This document shows, piece by piece, positions 1 to 7,610 of a stretch of 64,000 nt of DNA. How positions within the stretch are numbered: the first letter of the stretch is position 1; every line of letters begins with the position of its first letter. The position numbers and the translations under genes were made by a program. The stretch is from NCBI RefSeq assembly GCF_018403265.1, contig NZ_BOSI01000001.1:620001-684000 (forward strand). The letters run 5' to 3'. This DNA comes from Paenibacillus sp. J31TS4 (GTDB taxonomy: Bacteria; Bacillota; Bacilli; Paenibacillales; NBRC-103111). The notes beneath the pieces were generated by a model. That model was given only the letters and a program-made list of their open reading frames with translations. It ran no database searches and was not told the DNA's origin.

Positions 1-612
1 TCCTCCCATCCGCTGGAACGACCGCTTGGGCAGCCGCCACTTGAAATGCACGGATAGCATTCTCATAGTGATGACGACAAGGAACAGGACGACGATCTCC
101 ATCGTAGACCTGGCGAAGCCGAGTCCGATGCAGATTCCAGCGAGAATCGACCATCCCGCGTATATCTCGTCTCTAAGCACCAGCGGCTTGCGCCTGGCAA
201 GCACGTCGCGGATGATGCCGCCTCCCGCACCGGTCAGCATAGCCGCCACGATACAGGCACTGAGCGGATGCTGCATGGTGACTGCATATAGCGCTCCCTG
301 GATCGAGAATGCGGCGAGGCCGATCGCGTCAAAAAACGATTCCCAAGTCCGCCAGCGCTGAATCCAGATGGACGGCAGCAGAAAGATCAGCGTCATGGCA
401 AGCAGCGCTATCTTCAGCAGCATTCCCTGCTCCCACAGCATGGTGACCGGGACGCCGATCAGCAGATTACGGACTACTCCGCCGCCAAAGGCCGTCACCA
501 GGCCCAGCACATAGACGCCCAGAATATCATAGTCCTCTTCCATCGCCACGATCGCGCCGCTTGCCGCAAAGGCGATCGTGCCGATTACGCTCATATACAA
601 TACCCAATCCAC
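1..612 (-). CDS. TRIC-family (UPF0126) membrane channel, partial at 3' end
   Basis: Integral membrane protein of the bacterial trimeric intracellular cation channel family (formerly UPF0126). 204 codons are visible and the reading frame runs off the window start without a stop; since family members are about 200–210 residues, only a few residues are missing. The internal duplication typical of the family shows as two glycine-rich signatures, AFGGGVVRNLLIG in the first half and GAGGGIIRDVLARRKP in the second, each followed by hydrophobic segments. I place the start at a GTG (610–612) because AAAGGCAGG lies just upstream; the next ATG is six codons in. Divergent from the following small gene. 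The physiological ion is not known for this bacterial group. Confidence 0.8.
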   Translation of the reverse strand, partial: MDWVLYMSVIGTIAFAASGAIVAMEEDYDILGVYVLGLVTAFGGGVVRNLLIGVPVTMLWEQGMLLKIALLAMTLIFLLPSIWIQRWRTWESFFDAIGLAAFSIQGALYAVTMQHPLSACIVAAMLTGAGGGIIRDVLARRKPLVLRDEIYAGWSILAGICIGLGFARSTMEIVVLFLVVITMRMLSVHFKWRLPKRSFQRMGG

Positions 613-726
613 ACTTGTGCCTGCCTTTGATCTTGTTTGTCAGCCGTCAAGCTGTATAGTATCATATTAAAGCATGATAGGGACCCGAGCCAGACCTATT
701 TTTCCCTGCCGGAGGAGAGATTCTTG

Positions 727-987
727 ATGAACGTACACGAAGCGATCAGCACCCATTCCCGCAAGCAGCAGGAGCACCTCGAGCGCTTCCGTCTGCTGGA
801 CGAGCGGCGGGAGGCAGCCATTGAAGCAGCCATCCGCCAATGCCTGGCGGGCGAGGCGTTTGATACGGCCGCCATCAACGAGGCGACCGCGGCCATCAAC
901 ACCCACGCCAAAAACGGCATCTCGCCGACCCGCGTCTACGTTACGGAGGATATGGTTCGCGAGGCCGCAGCCAAGCAGCGCGCCTAA
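727..987 (+). CDS. DUF2533 family protein (YpbS-like)
   Basis: Small 86-residue soluble protein, rich in Ala, Glu and Arg and probably all-helical. It begins MNVHEAISTHSRKQQEH and ends with a conserved HAKNGISPTRVYVTEDMV block, which I recognise from the DUF2533/YpbS family of Bacillaceae and Paenibacillaceae. The frame extends upstream to 637, but the ATG at 727 is preceded by GGAGGAGAG at a proper distance, so I use it. Function unknown. It stands alone between two divergent or convergent neighbours, and a hairpin follows at 1004–1051. Confidence 0.75.
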   Translation: MNVHEAISTHSRKQQEHLERFRLLDERREAAIEAAIRQCLAGEAFDTAAINEATAAINTHAKNGISPTRVYVTEDMVREAAAKQRA

Positions 988-1003
988 TCGAGGTGCAGAC
1001 ACG

Positions 1004-1051
1004 ACAACCCCCTTTGCCGACCGGTCGAACCGGTTTGGCCAAGGGGGTTGT
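1004..1051. terminator. Hairpin between convergent genes
   Basis: Arms ACAACCCCCTT and AAGGGGGTTGT enclose a smaller inner stem (CCGGT/ACCGG). It sits between the DUF2533 gene and the convergent AIM24-like gene. There is no clear U-tract on either strand, so it is a weak or bidirectional terminator at best. Confidence 0.5.
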
Positions 1052-1086
1052 GTCCTAGTTGTAGCGGTACGCCTGGGACGAAAGCG

Positions 1087-1875
1087 TCAGCGATTGTCCC
1101 CGTCGAACAAGTTGCCGAGTCCGCCGAGCACGCTTCCTTCTTCCTTCCGTCCCGATACGCCCGACGCCGAAATGACCCGGTCCGCCAGTCGGCTGAACGG
1201 AAGCGATTGGATCCAGACGGTGCCGGGTCCGCGCAGCGTAGCGAAGAACAAGCCTTCGCCGCCGAACAGCGCTGTTTTGATTCCTTTTACGAATTCGATG
1301 TCGTAATCGATGTCCTGCGTCATCGCGACTAGGCAGCCGGTATCGATCCGGATGACTTCACCCGGCGCGAGCGTCCTTTCCACGACTGTCCCGCCGGCAT
1401 GCACGAAGGCGAGACCGTCTCCTTCGAGCTTCTGCATAATAAAGCCTTCGCCGCCGAAGAAGCCAGCCCCCAGCTTGCGCTGGAATTCGATGCCAATGCT
1501 GACGCCCTTGGCCGCACAGAGGAACGAGTCCTTTTGGCAGATCAGCTTGCCGCGCAGCATGCTGAGATCCATCGGCAGAATTTTCCCCGGATAGGGAGCA
1601 GCGAACGAGACACACTTTTTGCCGTAGCCTCCGTTCGTATACACCGTCATGAAGAGACTCTCACCCGTCAACAGCCGTTTCCCGGCGCCGAGCAGTTTGC
1701 CCATCAGTCCCTGTCTCGAATTGCCGTCTCCGAAGATCGTCTCCATCCGAATCTCCGCATCCATCATCATGAAGCTGCCGGCTTCCGCGACGACGCTTTC
1801 CTGCGGGTCCAGTTCGATCTCCACCAGCTGCATTTCGTTTCCGATTATCCGGTAATCAATTTCATGCGCGTTCAT
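1087..1875 (-). CDS. AIM24 family / TIGR00266 protein
   Basis: 262-residue protein of the TIGR00266 (AIM24-like) family, which folds as a trimeric beta-rich barrel-like protein of unknown biochemical role. Family hallmarks visible: a start of the form [15 protein letters not shown], the [10 protein letters not shown] block near residue 30, repeated glycine-rich turns such as [19 protein letters not shown] around the middle, and [21 protein letters not shown] towards the C-terminus. No signal peptide or membrane segment. It lies just downstream of kapB on the same strand, with about 33 bases between them. Confidence 0.85.
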   Translation of the reverse strand: MNAHEIDYRIIGNEMQLVEIELDPQESVVAEAGSFMMMDAEIRMETIFGDGNSRQGLMGKLLGAGKRLLTGESLFMTVYTNGGYGKKCVSFAAPYPGKILPMDLSMLRGKLICQKDSFLCAAKGVSIGIEFQRKLGAGFFGGEGFIMQKLEGDGLAFVHAGGTVVERTLAPGEVIRIDTGCLVAMTQDIDYDIEFVKGIKTALFGGEGLFFATLRGPGTVWIQSLPFSRLADRVISASGVSGRKEEGSVLGGLGNLFDGDNR

Positions 1876-1908
1876 CCGTGCGCCGTCCTCTCTTTGTCGC
1901 GGCTCCCG

Positions 1909-2304
1909 TCAGGAGCCAAAATAGTCTCGTTCCAGGTCTTCCAGCTCGTGCAGAGCCTTGGCCGCATAGGCGGCCCGTTCCTCCGCCAGTTCCTTCAGCT
2001 CCGCCTTTTGGCGGTCCACCGCTAGTCTCAGGGAGTCCCGATAATCCGGAGCCTCGCCTTCATACGGAAGAAGCGTATCAAGCGGCATCCAGGCAATCTC
2101 CCGTTGGGCGAGAGCTTTGCGCTGGTGGAAAAACGCCACGTCCGCCCGGCCGGGCTGGTGCAGGTTGCCCTGGTCCGGGTGCTTGACGACCGCCTTCACC
2201 TCGACCGCCGCCTTTTGCTTCGCTTCGTTCCATTCAACGACCTGCCCTATGTATATTCCCGTCTTGTATGAGGCGGTTACCCAATCTCCCGGCTTCCCGG
2301 TCAT
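1909..2304 (-). CDS. kapB: KapB family (kinase-associated) protein
   Basis: 131-residue homologue of Bacillus KapB, named kinase-associated lipoprotein B because it supports KinB input into the sporulation phosphorelay. Matching landmarks are GDWVTASYKTGIYIGQVVE at the N-terminus, the central AVVKHPDQGNLHQPG and FFHQRKALAQRE blocks, and the YEGEAPDYRDSLRLAVD segment before a helical, charged C-terminus. I chose the ATG at 2304 because AAAGGAGG lies 8 nt upstream; the longer frame up to 2454 overlaps the thioredoxin gene and encodes nothing family-like. I see no lipobox here, so membrane attachment is doubtful. Transcribed with the thioredoxin and DUF6483 genes. Confidence 0.8.
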   Translation of the reverse strand: MTGKPGDWVTASYKTGIYIGQVVEWNEAKQKAAVEVKAVVKHPDQGNLHQPGRADVAFFHQRKALAQREIAWMPLDTLLPYEGEAPDYRDSLRLAVDRQKAELKELAEERAAYAAKALHELEDLERDYFGS

Positions 2305-2365
2305 GTTCCATCCTCCTTTGCTGCTGGTAGTCGAGTCCTCATGCCGCTGCATCCGCGACGGTTCG

Positions 2366-2689
2366 TCATTCCGACTGGCCGGCATCCTCGGCGAGAAAGG
2401 CGTACAGCTCGTCGGCACCGCCCATCGCATACCGGACACGGAGCAGCTTGCCATCCTGGATCACGGCAAGCCCCGGCACGGAGCGGACCTGCCAAGATTC
2501 GACCAGGCGGGGAGCGTAATTGACGTCGCAGGCGAAGAGCGGAAGGTCCGGCAGCATGCGCTCGACGACGCCGAGCATCCGTTCGGCGACCTTGCACGTT
2601 CCGCACAGCGGCGTGTACAGGAAGACGCCGGCACGGTCGCCGTGCCGCTCCGCCCAGCCGAACAGCTCTTCCTCCGTCACTTGCTTCAT
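2366..2689 (-). CDS. Thioredoxin-family protein, CGTC active site (YtpP/YdbP-like)
   Basis: 107-residue single-domain thioredoxin fold. The redox motif is C29-G-T-C32 in the context YTPLCGTCKVAERML, which is the signature of the small YdbP/YtpP thioredoxin-like proteins and not of TrxA (WCGPC). The cis-proline region appears as VRSVPGLAVIQDGKL at residues 67–81. No signal peptide, so cytosolic. It probably reduces a particular partner, which the sequence does not identify. It lies 33 bases downstream of the DUF6483 gene and 61 bases upstream of kapB, consistent with one transcription unit. Confidence 0.8.
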   Translation of the reverse strand: MKQVTEEELFGWAERHGDRAGVFLYTPLCGTCKVAERMLGVVERMLPDLPLFACDVNYAPRLVESWQVRSVPGLAVIQDGKLLRVRYAMGGADELYAFLAEDAGQSE

Positions 2690-2722
2690 CGTCCGCTTCC
2701 CTCCTCTACCAGACGGTCCTCT

Positions 2723-3388
2723 TCAAGCCCGGGTCTCACGCTTCGCCTGAACCCAGCTGAGACCGTCTTCCACTTCGTCTCTCGGCAGCTGTCCGGCTTC
2801 CAGCCTATCGTCCTCCATGGCCAGCAAGCGGCGGTAAAAGCCTTCCGCCTGCTCGGCGGCATGTTCGCCCCCGTGACCCTCCAGCCAGTCGCCGTAGTAA
2901 TTCTCCGCGTCGGCGAAGCGCCCCTCGGCCTCCAGATACCGGCAAATCTCGGAGAGCGTCTCCGGCTCCAGCACATACGGCTTGAGCGAATCCAGCAGTT
3001 CGCCGATCTGCTCGTGATAAGGCTGCAGCTCGTCGTTGGCTCCGTTATGGTGCGCCTCAAGGTACAACCGGAGCGCCTTGTGGTAATACGGGTAGGCGGA
3101 CTCCGGTCCTGTATCTTCCGCTGCCCAGTCGCCGTTTTCCTTGAGCACTCTCGCCGCCAGGATGAGCCGATCGGTCTCAAGACCGTTCGCATTGCTGAGC
3201 AGCTGGATGAGGTCCTTCTCCGACAGCGACTTCAGCAGGCTGAGGCTGAGGCCGAGAGACCGGCCGAGCCATTCGTCCAGCTTGGCTTCGGCCAGTTCCT
3301 GCTTGTGCTGCTTGCGCAGACCGAGCACCTCGCCAAGCACGTTCGTAAACTGCTGAATCATTCTCATCAGGTAGTCACGCTGATACAG
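2723..3388 (-). CDS. DUF6483 family protein with probable CTG start
   Basis: Helical, charged protein of about 214–221 residues that I assign to the DUF6483 family, whose N-terminus has the form YxRDYxMRMIxQ. The first ATG is at 3367, but the seven upstream codons read LYQRDYL, exactly the family N-terminus, and no ATG, GTG or TTG occurs between the in-frame stop of the upstream glutathione peroxidase gene and that ATG. A CTG at 3386–3388 follows GAGGAGG at about 8 nt, so translation probably starts there. The C-terminal half contains TPR-like helices (residues about 100–200). Function unknown. Confidence 0.65.
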   Translation of the reverse strand: MYQRDYLMRMIQQFTNVLGEVLGLRKQHKQELAEAKLDEWLGRSLGLSLSLLKSLSEKDLIQLLSNANGLETDRLILAARVLKENGDWAAEDTGPESAYPYYHKALRLYLEAHHNGANDELQPYHEQIGELLDSLKPYVLEPETLSEICRYLEAEGRFADAENYYGDWLEGHGGEHAAEQAEGFYRRLLAMEDDRLEAGQLPRDEVEDGLSWVQAKRETRA

Positions 3389-3442
3389 CCTCTTCGCCTC
3401 CTCTTCTAGTACGGCCGATCGGCCTGCAGGTTTCGGGCCAAC

Positions 3443-3925
3443 TCAGCCGAGTTCCCGCTCGATCGCCTGAATGAGCTCTTCGTCGTTCGGTGTCACACGA
3501 GGCGAGAAGCGGGCCGCGATCTCACCGTCCCGAGAGATGAGGAATTTCTCGAAGTTCCACGACACTTCGTCTCCCGGCTCCGCGTGCTCTGTCAGCCAGA
3601 CGTAGAGCGGATGCTTGTCCGGTCCGAGCGTATGCAGTTTGTGATAGATCGGGAAGGTGACGTCGTAATTCAGGGAGCAAAACTGCTGGATCTCCTCCAT
3701 CGTCCCCGGCTCCTGCCCGCCAAAGTCGTTGGACGGGAATGCCATCACGAAGAATCCCCGGTCATGATAGCGGCGGTAGAGCTCCTCCAGCCCTTTGTAC
3801 TGCGGCGTCAACCCGCACTGCGAGGCCACGTTCACCAAGAGCAGCACATTGCCCTTATAGTCGCGCAGCGTCTCCGGGGAGCCGTCCGCGTTCTTAAGCT
3901 CGATTTCAAACAGCGATCCGTTCAT
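3443..3925 (-). CDS. Glutathione peroxidase-family thiol peroxidase
   Basis: 160-residue cytosolic peroxidase of the GPx family. The peroxidatic cysteine is C37 in VNVASQCGLTPQY; the partner Gln/Trp motifs are visible as FPSNDFGGQEPG and WNFEKFLI. In Firmicutes these Cys-type enzymes reduce hydroperoxides with thioredoxin or a thioredoxin-like reductant, which fits the CGTC thioredoxin protein encoded downstream. The frame opens at 4003, but AGGAGG sits 1 nt before the ATG at 3931 and about 8 nt before the ATG at 3925, so I use the latter. Confidence 0.9.
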   Translation of the reverse strand: MNGSLFEIELKNADGSPETLRDYKGNVLLLVNVASQCGLTPQYKGLEELYRRYHDRGFFVMAFPSNDFGGQEPGTMEEIQQFCSLNYDVTFPIYHKLHTLGPDKHPLYVWLTEHAEPGDEVSWNFEKFLISRDGEIAARFSPRVTPNDEELIQAIERELG

Positions 3926-4050
3926 TTTCATTCCTCCTCGATCTAGGATAGTTTCATTATAACCCATTGAATCCCGCTTCGCATGGTTGCCGTGCCGGGA
4001 CAAAACGTTTACAATGAAGGCGAATCGAACGTAAGGGCAGGGGAAAATCC

Positions 4051-4242
4051 ATGAGCGAACCGAATAACCAAGAGCCGAAGAAGGTCAGCCTTGCGGATGC
4101 CGTCCGCAACAAGCTGGCCCAGAAGAAGCAAGCGCAGGCGGCCATTAAGGCCAATCCGCAGGCTGCTCAAGCCAATATGAAGATGAAGAGCCAGATGACC
4201 AAGAAAGTCAACAACCAGCGCCGCCGGACAGGCGGCAGCTAG
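4051..4242 (+). CDS. Small Lys/Gln/Ala-rich conserved hypothetical protein
   Basis: 63 residues, very basic and low in hydrophobics: it begins MSEPNNQEPKKVSLADAV, continues with a helical Lys/Gln/Ala segment and ends in NNQRRRTGGS. A ribosome site (GGGCAGGGGAAAATCC) precedes the ATG, and a strong terminator hairpin lies about 18 nt after the stop, so it looks like a complete monocistronic gene. No domain recognised. The composition suggests a nucleic-acid-binding or disordered protein, but that is only inference. Confidence 0.6.
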   Translation: MSEPNNQEPKKVSLADAVRNKLAQKKQAQAAIKANPQAAQANMKMKSQMTKKVNNQRRRTGGS

Positions 4243-4260
4243 GCGGCCTCACGGCCGCGG

Positions 4261-4300
4261 GAACAGCAAAAAACCGCCTACCGGCGGTTTTTTGCTGTTC
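4261..4300 (+). terminator. Intrinsic terminator after the 63-aa gene
   Basis: GAACAGCAAAAAACCGCC pairs with GGCGGTTTTTTGCTGTTC around a three-base loop, giving a long stem with the T-run inside the 3' arm. It can work on either strand. Confidence 0.8.
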
Positions 4301-4348
4301 TCTGGCATGGTTTCCCTCACGCCCACTGACGGCGTTCGATACGCAAAC

Positions 4349-4380
4349 AAAGGCGGCGCTGCCTGGCAGCACCGCCTTTT
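4349..4380 (-). terminator. Terminator of the YkpA-type ABC-F gene
   Basis: Arms AAAGGCGGCGCTGCC and GGCAGCACCGCCTTT with a minimal loop. On the minus strand it is followed by a T-rich run (TTTGTTT) and lies 24 nt beyond the stop codon at 4404. Confidence 0.65.
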
Positions 4381-4403
4381 GCTTGGTCGGTTCCGTACCG
4401 ATC

Positions 4404-6026
4404 TTACAGAGCGCCGGCAAGCAGCTGTTCGCGCTGCTTTTGGACGTCCTTGTTCTCGAGGAATTCATCGTAGCTCATCTGCTTGTCGATGATGCCGTTC
4501 GGCGTAATCTCGATGATCCGGTTCGCGATCGTCTGGAGGAACTGGTGATCGTGGGACGTGAACAGCAGCGTGCCGTCAAAATCGACAAGCCCGTTGTTCA
4601 GCGCCGTAATCGACTCCAGATCCAGGTGGTTCGTCGGTTCGTCCATGATGAGCACGTTCGAAGCGGACAGCATCATCTTGGACAGCATGCAGCGTACCTT
4701 CTCTCCTCCGGACAGGACGCTGGACTTCTTGAGCGCTTCCTCGCCCGAGAAGAGCATCCGGCCCAGGAAACCGCGGATGAACGATTCGTCCTGCTCTTTG
4801 GAGTATTGACGCAGCCAATCAACAAGCGGTAGATCGTTATCGAAGAAGCGGGCGTTGTCCTTCGGGAAATACGCCTGCGACGTCGTGACGCCCCAGCTGT
4901 AGGTTCCCTCGTCGGCTTCGACTTCCCCCATGATGATATCGAACAGAGCGCTCGTCGCGTTCCCGTGCGGGCCGACGAATGCAATTTTGTCGCCCTTGTT
5001 GACAACGAAGCTGATCTTGTTCAGCAGTGGCTCGCCGTCAACCTGCTTGGTGATCGAGTCGACCGTCAGCAGCTGTTTGCCGGCTTCGCGCTCCGGCTTG
5101 AAGTTGATGAACGGATACTTCCGGGAGGACGGCCGGATGTCCTCAAGAGTCAGCTTCTCGAGCAGCTTTTTCCGGGAGGTCGCCTGCTTCGACTTGGACG
5201 CGTTGGCGCTGAAGCGGCGGATGAAGGCTTCAAGCTCGAGACGCTTCTCTTCGACCTTCTTGTTCGCTTCCCGCGTCAGCTTGAGCGCAAGCTGGCTCGA
5301 CTCGTACCAGAAATCGTAGTTGCCCACATACAGCTGGATCTTGCCGAAGTCGATGTCCGCGATATGCGTGCAGACCTCGTTCAGGAAGTGACGATCGTGG
5401 GAAACCACGATGACGGTGCCTTCGTAGTCACCCAGGAAGTTCTCCAGCCATTTGATCGACGCGAGGTCCAAGTGGTTGGTAGGCTCGTCAAGCAGAAGAA
5501 TGTTCGGGTTGCCGAACAGCGCCTGCGCAAGCAGCACGCGCACCTTCTCGTTGCCGCTCAGCTCTTTCATCTGCTGGTCGTGCAGATCCCGCGGAATGCC
5601 CAGTCCGATGAGCAGCTCGGCTGCGTCCGCTTCGGCCTCCCAGCCGTTCAGCTCTTGGAATTCTCCCTCGAGCTCCGCAGCCCGCATGCCGTCTTCATCG
5701 GAAAAGTCGGGCTTCGCATACAGCGCGTCCTTCTCCTGCATGATCTGATACAGGCGCGTATGGCCCATGATCACGGTCTGGAGAACGGGATACTCGTCGT
5801 ATTCAAAATGGTTCTGTTTGAGCACCGCCAGGCGCTCGCCCGGCGTGATGGATACTTCACCGCTATTCGGCTCGATCTCTCCCGAGAGAATCTTCAGAAA
5901 CGTCGATTTGCCGGCGCCGTTGGCGCCAATTAACCCATAGCAGTTGCCTGGGGTGAATTTAATATTTACGTCTTCGAACAACGCGCGGCTACCGTACCGC
6001 AGCGTGACATTGCTTGTACTGATCAT
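4404..6026 (-). CDS. ykpA: ABC-F family ATPase, YkpA/YbiT type
   Basis: 540-residue cytosolic ABC-F protein with two ABC cassettes and no membrane domain; this class binds the ribosomal E site and modulates or rescues translation. Walker A is at residues 34–42 (GANGAGKST), followed by an ABC signature LSGNEKVRVLL and Walker B LLLDEPTNHLD; the second cassette has LSGGEKVRC and LIMDEPTNHLD, but its P-loop is altered to GPHGNATSA, lacking the usual GKS/T lysine. Length and N-terminus (ISTSNVTLRYGSRALFEDVNIKFTPG) match B. subtilis YkpA closely. Start chosen at 6026; an ATG at 6035 is possible, but the ribosome site is then too close. Divergent from the oxidase genes. Confidence 0.9.
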   Translation of the reverse strand: MISTSNVTLRYGSRALFEDVNIKFTPGNCYGLIGANGAGKSTFLKILSGEIEPNSGEVSITPGERLAVLKQNHFEYDEYPVLQTVIMGHTRLYQIMQEKDALYAKPDFSDEDGMRAAELEGEFQELNGWEAEADAAELLIGLGIPRDLHDQQMKELSGNEKVRVLLAQALFGNPNILLLDEPTNHLDLASIKWLENFLGDYEGTVIVVSHDRHFLNEVCTHIADIDFGKIQLYVGNYDFWYESSQLALKLTREANKKVEEKRLELEAFIRRFSANASKSKQATSRKKLLEKLTLEDIRPSSRKYPFINFKPEREAGKQLLTVDSITKQVDGEPLLNKISFVVNKGDKIAFVGPHGNATSALFDIIMGEVEADEGTYSWGVTTSQAYFPKDNARFFDNDLPLVDWLRQYSKEQDESFIRGFLGRMLFSGEEALKKSSVLSGGEKVRCMLSKMMLSASNVLIMDEPTNHLDLESITALNNGLVDFDGTLLFTSHDHQFLQTIANRIIEITPNGIIDKQMSYDEFLENKDVQKQREQLLAGAL

Positions 6027-6134
6027 TCTGAGCATGACCGCCTTTACAGGATAATAAGGGAGACGCACTCCCATACGCCAACTTCTATCATAACATAGAC
6101 AGCCGCTGGATGGAATGGCGGCCTCCCTGTCCCC

Positions 6135-6163
6135 TTGTCGCGGAAGAAACACGAGCTTATTAC
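6135..6163 (+). promoter_or_regulatory. Possible sigma-A promoter for the oxidase operon
   Basis: TTGTCG (6135–6140) and TATTAC (6158–6163) are separated by 17 nt, upstream of the bd-type oxidase gene start at 6274. A moderate match to consensus; the leader would be about 100 nt. Confidence 0.35.
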
Positions 6164-6273
6164 CCAACGAAACATGCGTCCTTTTCTTATCCCCGGCACT
6201 GCATGGAAGGCTTCTGCATAAAAAAGGAACGCCAAGTCAAACTATGGAAAACCGTTAACGGGAGGATCTGCCC

Positions 6274-7599
6274 ATGGATCAAGTTACGTTGGCGCGCGCC
6301 TTGTTCGGCAGCTCCATGGCCTTTCATATCATCTTCGCCACGCTCGGGGTCGGCGTTCCGCTCATGATAGCCGCTGCCGAGACACTGTTTCAGATCAAGA
6401 AGGACAAGGATTACGAAACGATGGCCAAACGATGGACCAAAGGCTTCGCGGTTCTGCTTGGAGTGGCCATTCCGTCCGGCACGATCGTCGGCACCATGCT
6501 GACTCTGCTCTGGCCGGGCTTCATGGAGATCGTCGGCCAGGTGATCGCCCTGCCCTTTCAGATCGAAATTTTCGCCTTCTTCCTCGAAGCGCTGTTCATG
6601 TCGATCTACGTCTACGCCGCGGATCGGCTGAGCCCCGGCATGCGCATCCTCAGCGTCACCCTGGTCGCGCTCGGCGCAAGCGCATCCGCCGTGCTCATTA
6701 CCGACGCGCAGGCGTGGATGAATACGCCGCAGGGCTTTCGGTACGACAATGGCGTCGTTACCGACGTCCATCCGTGGCAGGCGTTTTTTAACCCGAGCTT
6801 CTTTGTCACAGCCGGTCATGTGCTCGTGTCCGCCTATATGACGGGCGCGTTCGCCATCGCCTCGATCGGCGCCTACCAGCTGCTCCGCGGCCGGCACTCG
6901 GAGCGCGTCTTTGCCTACCACCGCAAAGGGCTGTTCCTCGGCCTCGCCATCGGCGGCATCATGTCGCTCCTGACCGCGCTGAACGGCCACGAGACCGCCC
7001 AGATGCTCCATAAGCACCAGCCGGAGAAGCTCGCTGCCTCCGAGGGACTGTTCCACACTACCGCATATGCGCCGCTCGTCGTCTTCGGAACGCCCGATCC
7101 GGAGGTTGGGGAGGTCGTCGGCGGCATCAAGCTGCCCTGGATGCTCAGCTTTCTCGCGACAAACCGGTTCGACGGCGTCGTGAAGGGACTGTACGACTAC
7201 CCGCGAGAGGACTGGCCGCCGCTTTATGTGCATACGCTCTTCAACCTCATGGTGGGCATTGGTACCCTTCTGATCGGCTACGCTCTGCTTGCGGTGCTCT
7301 ACCGATACATCCGCAAGCGCCCGTTCCCCCGCTGGCTGCTTCTCCTCTTCCTGACAGGAGGGCCGCTCGCGATGATCGGCATCGAGACAGGCTGGATCTT
7401 CAGCTGCAGCGCCCGCCAGCCGTGGACGATCTACCATATCCAGCGCACGTCCGAGGCCGCGATCAAATCGGGCAATCTGGGAATGCTTTTCGTTCTCTTC
7501 TTGTCCATTTATGCGGTGCTGCTCGTGCTAACCGTACTCGTGCTGACGTTCTACTTCCGCCGGCATCCCGTCTCCGCCGTTCTCGATAAAACCACATAA
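6274..7599 (+). CDS. ythA: Cytochrome bd-type quinol oxidase subunit I (YthA-like)
   Basis: 441-residue polytopic membrane protein, the heme-bearing subunit of a bd-type terminal oxidase that reduces O2 with quinol. The N-terminal heme ligand is His18 (SSMAFHIIFATLGVG); the b558 Met ligand region reads LFNLMVGIG, so the arginine two residues before the Met in canonical CydA is Asn here. The C-terminal signature is ETGWIFSCSARQPW, where canonical enzymes have GRQPW. The periplasmic Q-loop is short. These deviations place it with the YthA/cyanide-insensitive branch and not with E. coli-like CydA. Start ATG follows CGGGAGGATCTGCCC. The operon contains ythB 11 nt downstream, and no cydCD is adjacent. 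Confidence 0.88.
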   Translation: MDQVTLARALFGSSMAFHIIFATLGVGVPLMIAAAETLFQIKKDKDYETMAKRWTKGFAVLLGVAIPSGTIVGTMLTLLWPGFMEIVGQVIALPFQIEIFAFFLEALFMSIYVYAADRLSPGMRILSVTLVALGASASAVLITDAQAWMNTPQGFRYDNGVVTDVHPWQAFFNPSFFVTAGHVLVSAYMTGAFAIASIGAYQLLRGRHSERVFAYHRKGLFLGLAIGGIMSLLTALNGHETAQMLHKHQPEKLAASEGLFHTTAYAPLVVFGTPDPEVGEVVGGIKLPWMLSFLATNRFDGVVKGLYDYPREDWPPLYVHTLFNLMVGIGTLLIGYALLAVLYRYIRKRPFPRWLLLLFLTGGPLAMIGIETGWIFSCSARQPWTIYHIQRTSEAAIKSGNLGMLFVLFLSIYAVLLVLTVLVLTFYFRRHPVSAVLDKTT

Positions 7600-7610
7600 G
7601 GAGGCCGCAC

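Noticed and set aside
2117-3409. 430-codon plus-strand ORF
   Set aside because: Runs antisense across kapB, the thioredoxin and DUF6483 genes, which have family motifs and ribosome sites.
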